This document shows, one piece after another, positions 45,281-56,484 of a stretch of DNA of 64,000 nt. The first letter of the stretch is position 1; each line of letters opens with the position of its first letter. The stretch lies in NCBI GenBank assembly GCA_029204225.1, contig CM055094.1:62508442-62572441 (forward strand), written 5' to 3'. The notes below the pieces were generated by a model. The model searched no databases. It had not been told where the DNA came from and saw only the letters and a list, made by a program, of their open reading frames with translations. Source of the stretch: Diphasiastrum complanatum. Lineage: Eukaryota; Streptophyta; Lycopodiopsida; Lycopodiales; Lycopodiaceae. Both the position numbers and the translations under genes were made by a program.

Positions 45281-46005
45281 TTTCAAGAGAAGAGTGAGAG
45301 TTAATGAACATTCAACAAGAATGCTAAGAGATTGAACAATAGCGATTATGTACATTAAAGTTGTAGTAACAATGATCAGATTACAATACAATTGCACTGA
45401 TAAGCACGTAATTCTACTTACAGAAACAAAACAATAGCTATCGCTCTGAATATTTTATCTCTCTCTTTATAATCACCAACTCTGAGGAGTCAGCTGCTAT
45501 GAAGACCCATTTTGGTCATTTTATCTCTGATGGAGTATCTTCATGCATCCTCTTGCATCCACTCACCTCTCCAGTCGCTCATTTACTTATAACAGCTGGT
45601 AGATCTTGTGTTATTCTCATTTTACAGTTATAAGATCGTTTAACAACTGTTTAACTGACTAATTAGGATAGTGTTAAGACGTAGATAGTTTGTACTTGAA
45701 ATCCTGTATAAATCTGCAGAGTGTCGTATTTTTCGGGAGAATTGTCGCATATTTGAAGATGCGTGAAATGGACTAAAACCTTCATTGAACACTTCGTCAT
45801 CTTTTTCGCAAAACCTTTAGTGCCCCGAAAAAGCCCGAAAGTGAAGTGGAAGTCTTTGTCGGGTTTTTCACTTGTTGCAACATTATGTGTAAAAATGTAG
45901 ACTGTTGAAAAACAGTTCATTTTCTGTAGACATCTTTGAGAGAATAGTTTTGAGAGCAAGAAGGAGGGTTGTTGGGATGAGTAGGAGGTAGATTAAATTC
46001 CAACA
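45281..46005 (-). repeat. Copia-X LTR shared by X1 (3' LTR) and X2 (5' LTR)
   Basis: About 725 bp. On its right, minus strand AAGGAGGAG is followed by TGTTGGAATTT, a polypurine tract and LTR start, with RNase H of X1 upstream. On its left a primer-site relic leads into the gag of X2. One LTR thus serves as the end of one element and the beginning of the next. Confidence 0.75.
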
Positions 46006-46275
46006 CTCCTCCTTAAGCTTACTACTACAAATCTGAACTGCAATTGAGATTTATCATATCTACTAAGATGGAATGTTTATCTCCAGACAATGGCTTTGTC
46101 AAAATATCAGCCAGCATACTATCTGTGTGATAGTAACATGGTACAACATCTTTATTCTGAACTTTCTCTCTAAGAAAATGGAACTGAACTTCTATGTGAT
46201 TAGTTTTAGCATGGGTATGTGGGTTCAGAGATAGAGCTATGTTTCGTAAAACGGTGGTCATGAGCGTAGCGGAAG
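46006..46275 (-). pseudogene. Copia-X1 RNase H C-terminus and polypurine tract
   Basis: IALSLNPHTHAKTNHIEVQF, HFLREKVQ and DSMLADILTKPLSGDKHSIL are the last RNase H motifs of a copia polyprotein. The upstream part of RNase H is missing here and reappears at 59779 beyond the Y/Z insertions. Confidence 0.82.
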
Positions 46276-46426
46276 CTCGGTTGCTCAGAGTGTAGGCATG
46301 TAGAAACTGAAATGCAACAATTACCAGTAGAAATATTCAAGAAGAAGAATTCATAGAGTTTGCGCAAATGAACGACGCAGTAGTGAGACAAAAACTGCAA
46401 TATAATAAATATCAACAGTGAGTACA
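46276..46426 (-). repeat. Copia-Y left LTR, outer part
   Basis: 46367-46426 matches 59161-59226 (gcaaatgaa, gtagtgagacaaaaa, gataaatatcaacagtgagtaca). It continues after Gypsy-Z at 56485. The outer boundary, between 46276 and about 46300, is not certain. Confidence 0.65.
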
Positions 46427-47169
46427 TGTAGTGGGTTTCTTTCCTTGCCTAACCTGAATCCAAGATCTAGTCAATCTAGCATCAAAGAGACGGAGTTAGT
46501 TGTCACGTGTAGGTTCGTTCCCATGAGAGCGATAGTATATTTCAGATTTCAACATGAATGGAGGATCTACCACTAAGCATTAACACTACATCCATTAACC
46601 CTACTTCCATTAACCCGAAATCTACAACAATGATAGAAACTTACTCTTCTCTCTCTCCTTTTCTCTCTCACAAAAAGCATAAGAAATAGCAATCCCAATA
46701 ATGATAAAATACAACAATTAGCAAATACAAAGGAAGCATGAGAAATGGAGGAAAAGAGAGAAAGAGCAAGGACACTCATCAATCCATTTCTAAAGAAAAC
46801 CAATATGCTTTATTGAAATGAGAAAATGAACATCAAGAGCAACTCGAGTTGGTCCTTTTTTATAGTACAGAGGAGGACCCTGGCCTCTGAATCCTATTGG
46901 TCCAGTCTTGCCTCTTTTTTTATTCAAATTTAAAAAAGTGTGGGAACCATCAAAATTGGAGGGAAACCCAACTTTATTCACTAACTTGACATCTAGGCCC
47001 TGCGACATTAAAAGTCCCACAAAAAGGCCTAAAGTCCTTTATTAACTTTTAACTAATCAATCAAATAACTATGTGATCATCGGGTTGGACTTACACATGC
47101 AGGGTGCCAAATCCCTCTCACTTATTAACTAGGGTTAGGGTTGCCTTGGGATCCGCAAACCCGCCAATA
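46427..47169 (-). repeat. Gypsy-Z 3' LTR
   Basis: 743 bp. The terminal dinucleotide next to the polypurine tract has mutated (plus-strand end ccaata instead of ccaaca). Confidence 0.93.
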
Positions 47170-47219
47170 GTATCCCCCACCAAAATTGGTGGCGGTCCCA
47201 CGATACCTCCAATATGCAG

Positions 47220-48661
47220 TTATTGGGGACTTTTATTGGCTTCACGCCGAATCTTAATTGAATGATACTGCACCTTCTCCATAAAGTCGAGACGTGCAGT
47301 ATTGAAATCCAAATTGTGTGGCAGGAAACAACGGTGGGCTCCGGCAATCCATTTGAAAGTTGTCCATGGGGTGAAGCGGGATTCCCAAGAGCCTCCCATC
47401 ATAGCCGCACAAAAATAGAGACGAGCAATCGGCAGCTGATCTTTGATTGCTCTGAGGCCATCGGCTTATTTGGATCGAATGTCAGGGGAGGAAGGCAATC
47501 GTCCCATTTGGTTGCCACTGATGCCAACAGAGTTAGATCTTTAGCAAACATTGCCGATTGTCGAACCGTTGGATCCGAAGAGTGGACATACTCTCTCTGA
47601 TATGCTTGTAAAGCACGATGGAAGTCCACTGAAATGGTCCAGCTATAAGACTAATGGATGATTGGCCAATTGGGCTTATGGATGGTGATTTTTTCCATAG
47701 CCAACCCCAAATCTTTCCATTTATTTCTTCGCGGCATTGGCATGTAATAGGGATCTACCCGCAACTAGCGAGGGCTGGTGACGTAACTCCTAATTGATTT
47801 TGAAGTTTTCTCAAAAATCGTGATTCTCCATGCCGGCTGCTCTCCCAGTGCAGGTATCTTGTCCAACTCTTTGCCGACCTCGATCTCGGAGGTCTTAAAT
47901 TTTAGAACCCATCCACCACGCGAGGACTCATGCCGATGTTGCTTTAAGAAGGTCTGGATCTGGTCCTCGACGCTGATGGGCCTTCTGAATAGAGGTCTTG
48001 TCCTTGATGAGGATGGACCCGCTTGTACTGTCGGTATGGTTGGCGGTTGATCTGCTATATCTGGAGCTCCCCCTTGGTCCATGCTCGAATCAATCCCTGT
48101 ATCCATTGGTACAGCTTCTTGGCGCGAAGGGGAGAATTGCGGCATGACCGGGATGGGGATTTGTGATCCGGCTTCCAACACTTGAGCGGCTGCTTTTTCA
48201 TAGGCGGTGATGGTCTCTTTTGCCTTTTCCAACTCGATTGAAACTGCTCCTTTGAACCTATCAAAGCGGCCTTGGAATCCCTGAAGGGCCACTTTGTATG
48301 TTACCACTTTCTTGAACAAATATGCAATCTCCGTCGGTGTGACCGGATGATCGGGTATTTGTGTTTGAAGATAGGCATCACGCTCAAGGGTGGTCGCATC
48401 CATTTCACCTTGAAGCGGTGTGCGATCTTGTTCGGCCATTTGTAATTGCCCCTTCAGCAGCTGCACCTGTTGCTTGGCATCTTGCACTGCTTTATCTACC
48501 TGATTCTGTGCAGTTGTCAAGGCGTTTTGCAAGGAGCTGATGTAGGTTTCCAAGCGATCATCTTGTTGCTGGGCCAACTTCTTTTTGCTTTCAGCCTTAT
48601 CTTCATGTGGCTTGCTGAACTGGCGGAGCAGGCTGCCAAAACTTGCGTAATCAACTGCCAT
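47220..48661 (-). pseudogene. Extra ORF of Gypsy-Z after integrase (env-like position), coiled-coil
   Basis: Starts with ATG at 48661, overlapping the integrase stop, and runs 298 codons to a TAG at 47767-47765. The same frame continues past a second TAG near 47650 to a TGA at 47401-47399; a neighbouring frame then reads to 47220. Undamaged, it would be about 480 residues. Residues 20-90 are rich in Q, E, K and A with heptad-like spacing (KKLAQQQDDRLETYISSLQ), so a coiled coil is likely. The middle is P/S/T-rich (IPIPVMPQFSPSRQ), followed by a basic segment. No transmembrane segment or signal peptide is evident, unlike a viral envelope. No known domain recognised. Confidence 0.6.
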
Positions 48662-49930
48662 TTACCGGAGTATCAAATTGATTTCCATCCAAGTGCTCAA
48701 GAATTACTACGCCATAGTTTAGGATTTCCTTCACTTTATATGGGCCTTCCCCGGTAAACTTCAACTTACTCTTGATCAGTTTGGTTTTGTACATCAATGC
48801 AAGATCTCCTGCTTTCAGATCTTTTTTGTGCAATCGACGATCGTGCCATGCCTTGCGGCGGGCTTTCTTTGCTGCTAAGGCATGAACTGTCATCAATCGG
48901 GTTTCACATAATTTGTGCAACGCTTCATGATGGAGTTGTAAAGACATATCATCATTTAATCGTTCCGTTGCTGCTATGCATAAATATGGGATTGAAAATT
49001 CAATTGGCATAACAGCATCTTGACCATAAACCAATTGAAAAGGTGTTTGATTTGTACTATTTTTGTAAGCAGTTTTGAATGCCCATAATGTTGCATACAG
49101 TTTATGTTCCCAATCGGACCGACTTGCTTCAACTGTCTTTGTCAAAATGATGCAGAGAATCTTATTGGAAGCTTTAGCTTGGCCATTCCCTCTGGGATAA
49201 TAGGGAGTACTAAATCTGTGTATAACGAAAAATTCTTCCAATAAACACTTTATTGTTTGATTAATAAAGTGTGTACCCCGGTCATTGACAATTTCGATCG
49301 GACATCCAAATCTGATTATAATATTTTCATATAGAAACTTGGCCGTAGATTTCACATCAGCCACTTTGATAGCTTTGGCTTCAACCCACTTGGTCATATA
49401 ATCAGTTGTGACGATAATGTATTGGGCATGAGATCTTTGCGCAGCAGGATGAATAGGACCAACATAATCCAGTCCCCATTTTTCAAACGGTGCTTGGATA
49501 AAACCAAATGTAACAGTTCATAATTTTGTTGAGTAGGTCGTCGTGCTGGCTGGCAGACATCACCTGTCTGAATAAAATTTTCGGTGTCCTTATGAAGCAT
49601 AGGCCACCAACAACCGGATTGCAAAAGTTTGCGAACAGTAATATCTGTAGAGGAATGTCCTCCACCCATGCCATCATGTGAAAACATGATTAAATCTGGT
49701 ACTTCCATGTGGTAAAACACATCTTCGTGAAATATTATCTGATTCACGACGGTACAATTGTCTTGCAATTAATTGATAAGGTTGAGCCTTATGAATCAAT
49801 TGTCTCTTCTGTACTTTTGTCAAGGAGTCATTCGGTTGTCCTAGCATCAGGTACTCAACAATATCTGCCGCCCACTCAGGTACTACTTCAACATAGAACA
49901 ACACAGCATCTGGCAGTTCATCATCCACTT
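48651..49930 (-). pseudogene. Gypsy-Z integrase
   Basis: Zinc-binding region: FSHDGMGGGHSS, then LLQSGCWWPMLHKD and TGDVCQ, where the first cysteine of the usual CxxC is glycine. Core: YMTKWVEAKAI, IVNDRGTHFIN with an aspartate, and YYPRGNGQAKASNKIL, where the catalytic glutamate (normally GQAEASNK) is lysine. The C-terminal part includes DLALMYKTKLIKSKLKFTGE and GPYKVKEIL. Frames shift near 49400 and 49675. Ends PVNGS at 48651. Confidence 0.9.
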
Positions 49931-49935
49931 CAGTA

Positions 49936-50500
49936 TTAATTGGTGCGGATTAGCGAAACATGATCGGCTAGATAATGTTGTTTCCCCTTTCTAACCACAA
50001 TTCGAAAGTCAAATTCAGTCAATAATAATAACCATCTTGCAATACATCCAGTATTACACGTCTTGTTTACCAAGTAAAGTAACGGTTGATGATCAGTATA
50101 AAATGCAAAGTGCATTTCCATGAGGTAGTGACGAAATTTCCGAACGGAAAAAATCATGGCTAGCGTTTCACGTTCTGTTGTTGAATAATTCTTCTCTGGA
50201 TCTGTAAGTTGTCTGCTTGCAAATCGTATGGGATAATCCTTCTTATAGTCACCTGGCTGCGTCAAAACTGATCCAATGGTATATTTTGAGGCATCCGTAT
50301 GAACATGAAACTCTAATGTCCAATCTGGAAAACGCAGTATTGGTGCAGAAGTTAATGTTTTTTTTTAACTTTTCAACAACTTCTAACGCCTCTACTGTCC
50401 AAATAGGAACAATAGTTAGTTTGTATATAGGTCGTGCTAAATCCGCAAAGAAGATAATAAAAATTTGATAGTAGTTCGCATGACTCATAAACACATAAAC
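49936..50500 (-). pseudogene. Gypsy-Z RNase H
   Basis: PIRFASRQLTDPEKNYSTTE, RETLAMIFSVRKFRHYL, FYTDHQPLLYL and DFRIVVRKGKQHYLADHVS are the standard gypsy RNase H blocks. The preceding RT thumb/connection (50249-50494) is in another frame. Confidence 0.88.
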
Positions 50501-50503
50501 TCC

Positions 50504-51463
50504 TCAAATTGTTGGTGGTGGTGGCAATTCCACAATAACTTTGATCTTAGAATAATCGGTGGCAATACCATGTCTTGATATCACATGTCCAAGCACAACT
50601 CCGTGCGAAACCCATATCTGGCATTTTTTTGGATTTAGAGAAATCTGATATTTGCGGCATTTTTCAAATACTTTCTCCAATCGATCCAGGTGGTCTATAT
50701 CTGTACTATAAACTCCCAAGTCGTCCAAGTGAATTTCAAGGAATTTCTGTAGATAATCTTTAAAAGCAAATTGCATTACTCTTTGGAATGAACTTGGTTC
50801 ATTACAGAGTCCAAACGACATTACTTTGTAAGCATAGGTGCCCCATTCTGTTGCAAAAGCAGTTTTGTGATGATCGGCAGGTGCAATCTTAACCTGGTTG
50901 TAACTACTAAATCGATCCAAAAAAGGTAACGGAAAGTGATCCTTCCGTGTCACTTTATTCAATGCTTTGAGATTCACACAAATTCACAATTTCTCATTTT
51001 TCTTAAGAACAATGACAATTGGTGAAATCTATTCTGTATGCTCGATCTCATAAATGAAATCAACGTCAAGCAATCTCTGAAGTTCTTTCTTTATCAAATC
51101 TGCCACATTAGGATTATAGCGATAGAACTTTGTAACCTTTGGAACTGCATCAGGTACTAAAGGTATGGTATGTTCAATCACTAATGTCGGAATACTCTTC
51201 AAATCTTGATAAGTCCATGCAAAGCAATCTTGATACTTAATAAGTAACAAACGAAGTGCTTGATACTGTTTAGGACTAAGTTGTGATCCCACTTGTACAA
51301 TCTTTTCCGGTTCTCCTAGTCCAACAAGATTCATTGGATGCGTCCTAGCTAGGCCATCGTAAACCTCTTTAGATTCCTGTATGTGTTCTTCAGGTTCACG
51401 ATGTGCTTTAGGTAACATGATAACCACCTCATCCAATGTATAACATTTAAAATGCTCTGGCAT
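50504..51463 (-). pseudogene. Gypsy-Z reverse transcriptase
   Basis: The segment before RT reads QDCFAWTYQDLKSIPTLVIE and PKVTKFYRYNP. RT follows with VNLKALNKVTRKDHFPLPF, then FLDRFSSYNQVKIAPADHHK, TAFATEWGTYAYKVMSFGLC and the catalytic EIHLDDLGVYS. About 18 residues expected between FPLPF and FLDRF are missing. In-frame stops fall near 51030 and 50985. Confidence 0.9.
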
Positions 51464-51582
51464 ATCATGCTGGACTACATTTGCATGTTCTTTTTTTAAA
51501 GGATTTGTCTTGGATCTTCGTTTAGCCTTCTTAGCAGGAATTGATCGTGGAGGTGATGACTTTCAGGATGATAAATCTTTCT

Positions 51583-52383
51583 TCACAGGTGAAGACTTCC
51601 TAGACAATGATGTCTTGCTGGAAATCTGACTTGAAGGATCATTCTTGACTTTTCCTTTGCCTTTATCCAATAGAGGTGGTACTTCTTTGAATCGATCTTT
51701 TGAGAGAAAATTTCCCATTTCAGGACCGTATTATAATGTTTCTTAGCTTGTTTCTTCTTTATCGAACCTGTGATCATGTCTCCCTTCAATATAACTGCTT
51801 TGGATGGTGTGATTGTTGGTTCATCAGGAACATTATGCACTCCAAATATGGTCGGATCCATATGATGTAGAATCTGTTCATCCGTAACTTCTGCATTGCC
51901 ATCATAAGTTAAGGCATGGCTCACTGGTATGAGATCATCCTCAATTGGATCTGGTATAGGTTCTATTGATATCCAGGCTACATTCAGCACATTTAGTGGA
52001 AACGTGATTGGTGTATCCAAAGTTTGATCTAATAAGGAAATCTCGCTCAACTTTGATTATATATCTTGTTGACACATATATCTTGTTGTACAATCAATTG
52101 TTGCAAGAGCTTCATTCCAATTGACAATATCCGCTTGAGAATCGTAATGAGCTCCCAATTTTTTTTCTAGTCGATCACAAGTGTGATCCGTTGTTGATGA
52201 ATTGTCATCCGCTTTTTGAACCACTGGTTTGATAGTCCAAGTCGTAGGATCAACTTTAACTGCACGTTCACGATTTTCAAAAGTGATTTTTCCGGTACCC
52301 CAGTTATGAATTACTTGCACAACTCGTAACCATGGATGGTCTAATAGAACTCGGTAGACATTTGGTGCTTCTAGTAAGTCCAT
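51583..52383 (-). pseudogene. Gypsy-Z protease C-terminus and spacer
   Basis: MDLLEAPNVYRVLLDHPWLR continues the retropepsin domain (the usual ...ILGRPWL block). After a stop near 52057 comes a spacer of about 150 codons without recognised domain (51583-52050). Confidence 0.65.
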
Positions 52384-52404
52384 CGTGACAAAAGTAATGA
52401 CGAA

Positions 52405-53650
52405 CTATACTCCTACAATCCTGACAGGTATATCTTCCACCATTCCTCGTGGACAGACTCTCGTTTGATCCGCTAGCTTAATAGCAAAAGTAGCAGGCTT
52501 AATCTTTGTGAGGCCCCATTTTGTACATAGCTTTGTAGAAATCAGGTTAACTCCTGAACCGCCATCTATCATGGCTGCTTCTTTAGAAAATTGTCCATGT
52601 TGTATCGGTAGAGTGATATTCTTTTGTTCACTTTCCCAAGCGGCTCCAACATGGAGTACATCGTTAGATTCTTCAAATCTAGCACAAAAAAACGGCTCCT
52701 GGTGGACTTCTAGTTCTTCTTGAGCTAACTTTTGCGCTAAGACTTCTTTAGCTTTTGGCACCAACTTTAGGAACTCTCCCAATGAAATATTGATCTTGCT
52801 AGACAAAATGTTCATGAGTAATTCTGTATGCAGTGCTTCCGGTTCAGTCATCTTGAAGGGTTCTTTGTGATGATGTAATTGATCATTCATATGCGTATGT
52901 AAATTTCTTGGAGGCTGCAATGGTGAAGATCGAACTTTAGCTGTTACTTTAGCAGCTTCAAGTTCCTCTTCTTCTTGCAGATGTTTAATCCACTGTCTCA
53001 TATCTTGATATCTTCGTTCTTCTGCATTGAGATTTGGATAGACTCTCGATGTTGTTGGTGTTTCGTTCAATGGAATAGAATCAGCAGGCACTAGATCCAC
53101 TACTGGTTCTTTTTGCTTTTGTGCTCTGGTGACCACCATCAAGGGTGCACTTGGTTTATTCTGAGCTATTGATCCTTGCTTGATGGTTATCAAATTTACA
53201 GGTGCTGTAGCTGGTGGTGGCTTTGGTCTTGCTGGACAGTCTTTACAGCAATGCCCATATCCATAATCACAACAGAATGGTACAAATTTTTCTTTATTTG
53301 GGCATTCTGCAACTCTGTGATTTTCTCCACATGCAAAGCATCCAAGTGGTGCTCTGGTCCAATTTCTCGAGGCTTGTTGTTGAGCGACAACATAAATGAC
53401 ATACTGTTCTGAAGATCCACCTTCCTGATCATTACCATAGCTCCATTGCTCAGCACTTCCATAAGGTTCTGGTTCCATCCAATTAGTAGGAGGAGCGGAG
53501 TGTTTTGGTGGGGCAAGCAAAGCTAGACATTCTGGGTATCCAAGAGTAGATTGTCGCAATCTTGCTGCTGGATTTCCTCCATACTACGGATCTCGATATC
53601 CCATCTGGGCATACCGTTGCTGAATTATCCGAGGGTTGAAGTTGCAAAAA
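52405..53650 (-). pseudogene. Gypsy-Z gag C-terminus and protease
   Basis: A 384-codon open frame (53559-52405). It has cysteine clusters GCFACGENHRVAECP and FCCDYGYGHCCKDCP (zinc-knuckle-like), a basic P/T-rich linker, then the protease active-site region AAMIDGGSGVNLISTKL (DGGSG where DTGAS/DSGAS is common) and IKLADQTRVCPRGMVEDIPV. The frame is intact across this stretch. Confidence 0.82.
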
Positions 53651-53662
53651 GCAGTCTCATGG

Positions 53663-54505
53663 TCAGGTGAAACACAGATGGCAAACACTGATTTCCATTC
53701 GGTTTTTCAATCGAGGAAAAGTTTTTACAAACTTCTCAGGTTCCTTGTTCGCTTCTCCGTGGAAATTTTTCAATGCTTTGATCTTCTCATCAAATTGCAA
53801 CTGCAACTTTTCCATCTGTTTCTGCTGGGTCTTCCCAAGTTTCTCGAACTCATTGAGCATCATTTCTGTAGTAGCATTGGCATTTGTTGATGCAATAGTG
53901 GTGGATGTCGTAGTAGTCTGCCCTGCTGTATAAGGCAACATACTGACATTCGGCTCATCATCTGAATCTTCATCATCCTCTCGAATTGCATCGTCCATAG
54001 CATTTTGCAAAAGTGCATACTCATTATGGCATTTCAGCTCACGTCTGATCCGTTTAGGTAGTCCTGACAAAAACCACATAATCATGGCATTTTCATTAAT
54101 CAGCTCAGGTTCACATTTAGATCTAAGACGTTTCACCCTTTCGATTTAATCTCGAACCATTTCTCTCTTTCCCATTTTAATTTTACTTAAAAGTAGGAAA
54201 GGGTCTTCCATAAACTTCCGTGGTTTAAATCGTGTGATAAGGGCTCGTTTAACAACCTCCCCATCTGTACGCTCAGTTTCATCTTGGTTATAGTACCAAT
54301 CTTGTGCTGCGCTTGTTAAGGCCATAGGAAACAGCTTAAGTTTATCTTGAGGATAAATCTCACCATAGACCTCACAGGATTCAGCATAGATCTGAAGACA
54401 TCTAACTGGATCTGTTAATCCATTATATTTGGGTAGATCCAATCGGGGTGCTCTTCTAACAATAATTGGATTGACCTCATGTGGAGCAGCTCCAGGGGCA
54501 ACCAT
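53663..54505 (-). pseudogene. Gypsy-Z gag N-terminus
   Basis: Starts at 54505 with MVAPGAAPHEVNPIIVRRAP, followed by the retrotransposon gag domain (LPKYNGLTDPVRCLQIY, KLKLFPMALTSAAQDWYYN, FKPRKFMEDPFLLLSK). A stop at about 54146 is followed in the same region by LINENAMIMWFLSGLPKRIR, an acidic stretch (EDDEDSDDEPN), a T-rich run and a Q/K-rich coiled segment. Confidence 0.85.
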
Positions 54506-55709
54506 CTTTACAATTTTAGATCAAATAGATAATGAGATTGGATCTAGATGTTTTCAAAAAACTATCTCATATTAGATCTGCTAGATCTATTCCACTTTTC
54601 AAGAATCTGATTCTATATGATGAAAAACTTTCCGAAATTCGATCAATCGATACTTCTAAAACATGATAAATATCTCAGAATCCAATTTAGAATATATCAG
54701 ATTTGATCCAGATTTTGACAGAGACTTGATCTGGAAAATCAGAAACTAAAAATAGGACTGACAAAGGTTCGCTAGGCGAAGGTTGGCTCGATGAAGTTTA
54801 AACAATGCTATGTTGGAAAAAAAAACACTCTGAACAATTTTTTTGGCAATTTCTTGGAAAATAACCTTCGCTGACTTCTCAGATGGAATATCTGACACAG
54901 ATAAAACTATGAAAAACCAGACGAAGGTTTATGACACAAGGAAATACAGTTTCTGTAATCTGACGAGGGTAAAAATCAAGATTTTTTGTGATTTGATCAA
55001 GATGAATCTTCGTCGAACTCAAAAGATAATATTTTTTTATAAATAGAATATTTTGGAAACTCGACAAAGGATCAAGAGTAATACTGATAATTTTGCAAAA
55101 AAGTGACTTTTTTTTGGCAAAAATATGACAATATGACAACTGATCCTCTAAAACCCTTTCTATTTTTGGTATTATTCTTCGTCGACCTGGCAGTAGATAG
55201 ATCTGAATCACATCTTAGCACAGTAAATCGAGCGAAGGTTCTTTTTCTGTATTTTTTAGGGTTTTGATAATTTTTAGTGTTTTTTGACGATTTTTCTGAT
55301 GTTTCTGAAAATCTGTTGGGAATTAATCTTTGCCCCTCAAAATGAAGTATCTGTAAACAAAATTGAATGTGTCTACAATTCGGCGAAGGTTTCCTGAAAG
55401 AGAGTAAAAAGTTCTGAGCTCTGATGATGCTTTTTGTCTCTTTTTGACCAGATTTGACAAATTTGATCAATTTTTGTTATTTTCTCTGATATCTCAGATC
55501 CAAATGGATCTTAAGATTGGTGATCTGAATAGCTTTTCCTGTTTAATAATCGGATTAGATTTCAAACAAGCAAATCCACTCAAATCAAGCAAAATCAATC
55601 CCAAACTGACCCTAAAATGCAGATCTAACACTATTCATGCCACGACAAGATGCCTAATGCAAGCTAACCATCAACCAAACATGCTGCAAACTGAAAAAAT
55701 TGGCGTAGC
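54506..55709 (-). other. Gypsy-Z untranslated leader with CGAAGGT repeats
   Basis: 1.2 kb between primer site and gag without a convincing ORF. CGAAGGT or its complement and variants occur about nine times (near 54780, 54863, 54920, 55007, 55178, 55228 and 55382). Could be packaging, dimerisation or translational control sequence; unproven. Confidence 0.6.
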
Positions 55710-55727
55710 TCCCCGACAACGGCGCAA
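55710..55727 (-). promoter_or_regulatory. Gypsy-Z primer-binding site (tRNA-Asp)
   Basis: Minus strand TTGCGCCGTTGTCGGGGA, two mismatches from the tRNA-Asp 3'-end complement TGGCGCCGTTGCCGGGGA used by Athila/Tat elements. Four bases separate it from the LTR. Confidence 0.85.
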
Positions 55728-55731
55728 AAAT

Positions 55732-56479
55732 TGTAGTGGGTTTCTTTCCTTGCCTAACCTGAATCCAAGATCTAGTCAATCTAGCATCAAAGAGACGGAT
55801 TTAGTTGTCACGCGTAGGTTCGTTCCCATGAGAGCGATAGTATAGTTCAGATTTCAACATGAATGGAAGATCTAACACTAACATCCATTAACACTACATC
55901 CATTAACCCTACTTCCATTAACCCTAAATCTACAACAATGATAGAAACTTACTCTTCTCTCTCTCTCCTTTTCTCTCTCACAAAAAGCATAAGAATTAGC
56001 AATCCCAATAATGATCAAATCCAACAATTAGCAAATACAAAGGAAGCATGAGAAATGGAGGAAAAGAGAGGAAGAGCAAGGACATTCATCAATCCATTTC
56101 TAAAGAGAACCAATCTGCTTTATTGAAATGAGAAAATGAACATCAGGAGCAACTCGAGTTGGTCCTTTTCTATAGTAGAGAGGAGGACCCTGGCCTCTGA
56201 ATCCTATTGGTCCAGTCTTGTCTCTCTTTTTATTCAAATTTAAAAAAGTGTGAGAACCATCAAAATTGGAGGGAAACCCAACTTTATTCACTAACTTGAC
56301 ATTTAGGCCTTGCGACATTAAAAGTCCCGCAAAAAGGCCGAAAGTCCTTTATTAACTTTTTACTAATCAATCAAATAACTATGTGATCATCGGTTTGGAC
56401 TTACACACGCAGGGTGCCAAATCCCTCTCACTTATTAACTAGGGTTAGGGTTGCCTTGGGATCCGCAAACCCTCCAACA
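55732..56479 (-). repeat. Gypsy-Z 5' LTR
   Basis: 748 bp, TGTAGTGGG to CTCCAACA on the plus strand. Contains a short ccattaac-type minisatellite (55885-55930). Confidence 0.93.
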
Positions 56480-56484
56480 GTACA

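Larger units (their letters stand above)
46427..56479 (-). mobile_element. Gypsy-Z, full-length Athila/Tat-like Ty3/gypsy element, TSD GTACA
   Basis: A 10-kb element with LTRs at 46427-47169 and 55732-56479, flanked by GTACA (46422-46426 and 56480-56484). Minus-strand order: 5' LTR, tRNA-Asp primer site, 1.2-kb leader, gag, protease, RT, RNase H, integrase, an extra ORF, polypurine tract (47170-47181), 3' LTR. The LTRs differ by roughly 4% over the first 450 bp by eye. RT motifs (KDHFPLPF, MSFGLCN, LDDLGVYS) and the primer place it with non-chromodomain Athila/Tat elements. Coding frames carry stops and frameshifts. Confidence 0.93.

Noticed and set aside
53176-53933. Plus-strand frames opposite Gypsy-Z gag
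   Set aside because: Antisense shadows of the gag/protease frame with no domain. Some Tat/Ogre elements have real antisense ORFs, but these are short and overlapping.
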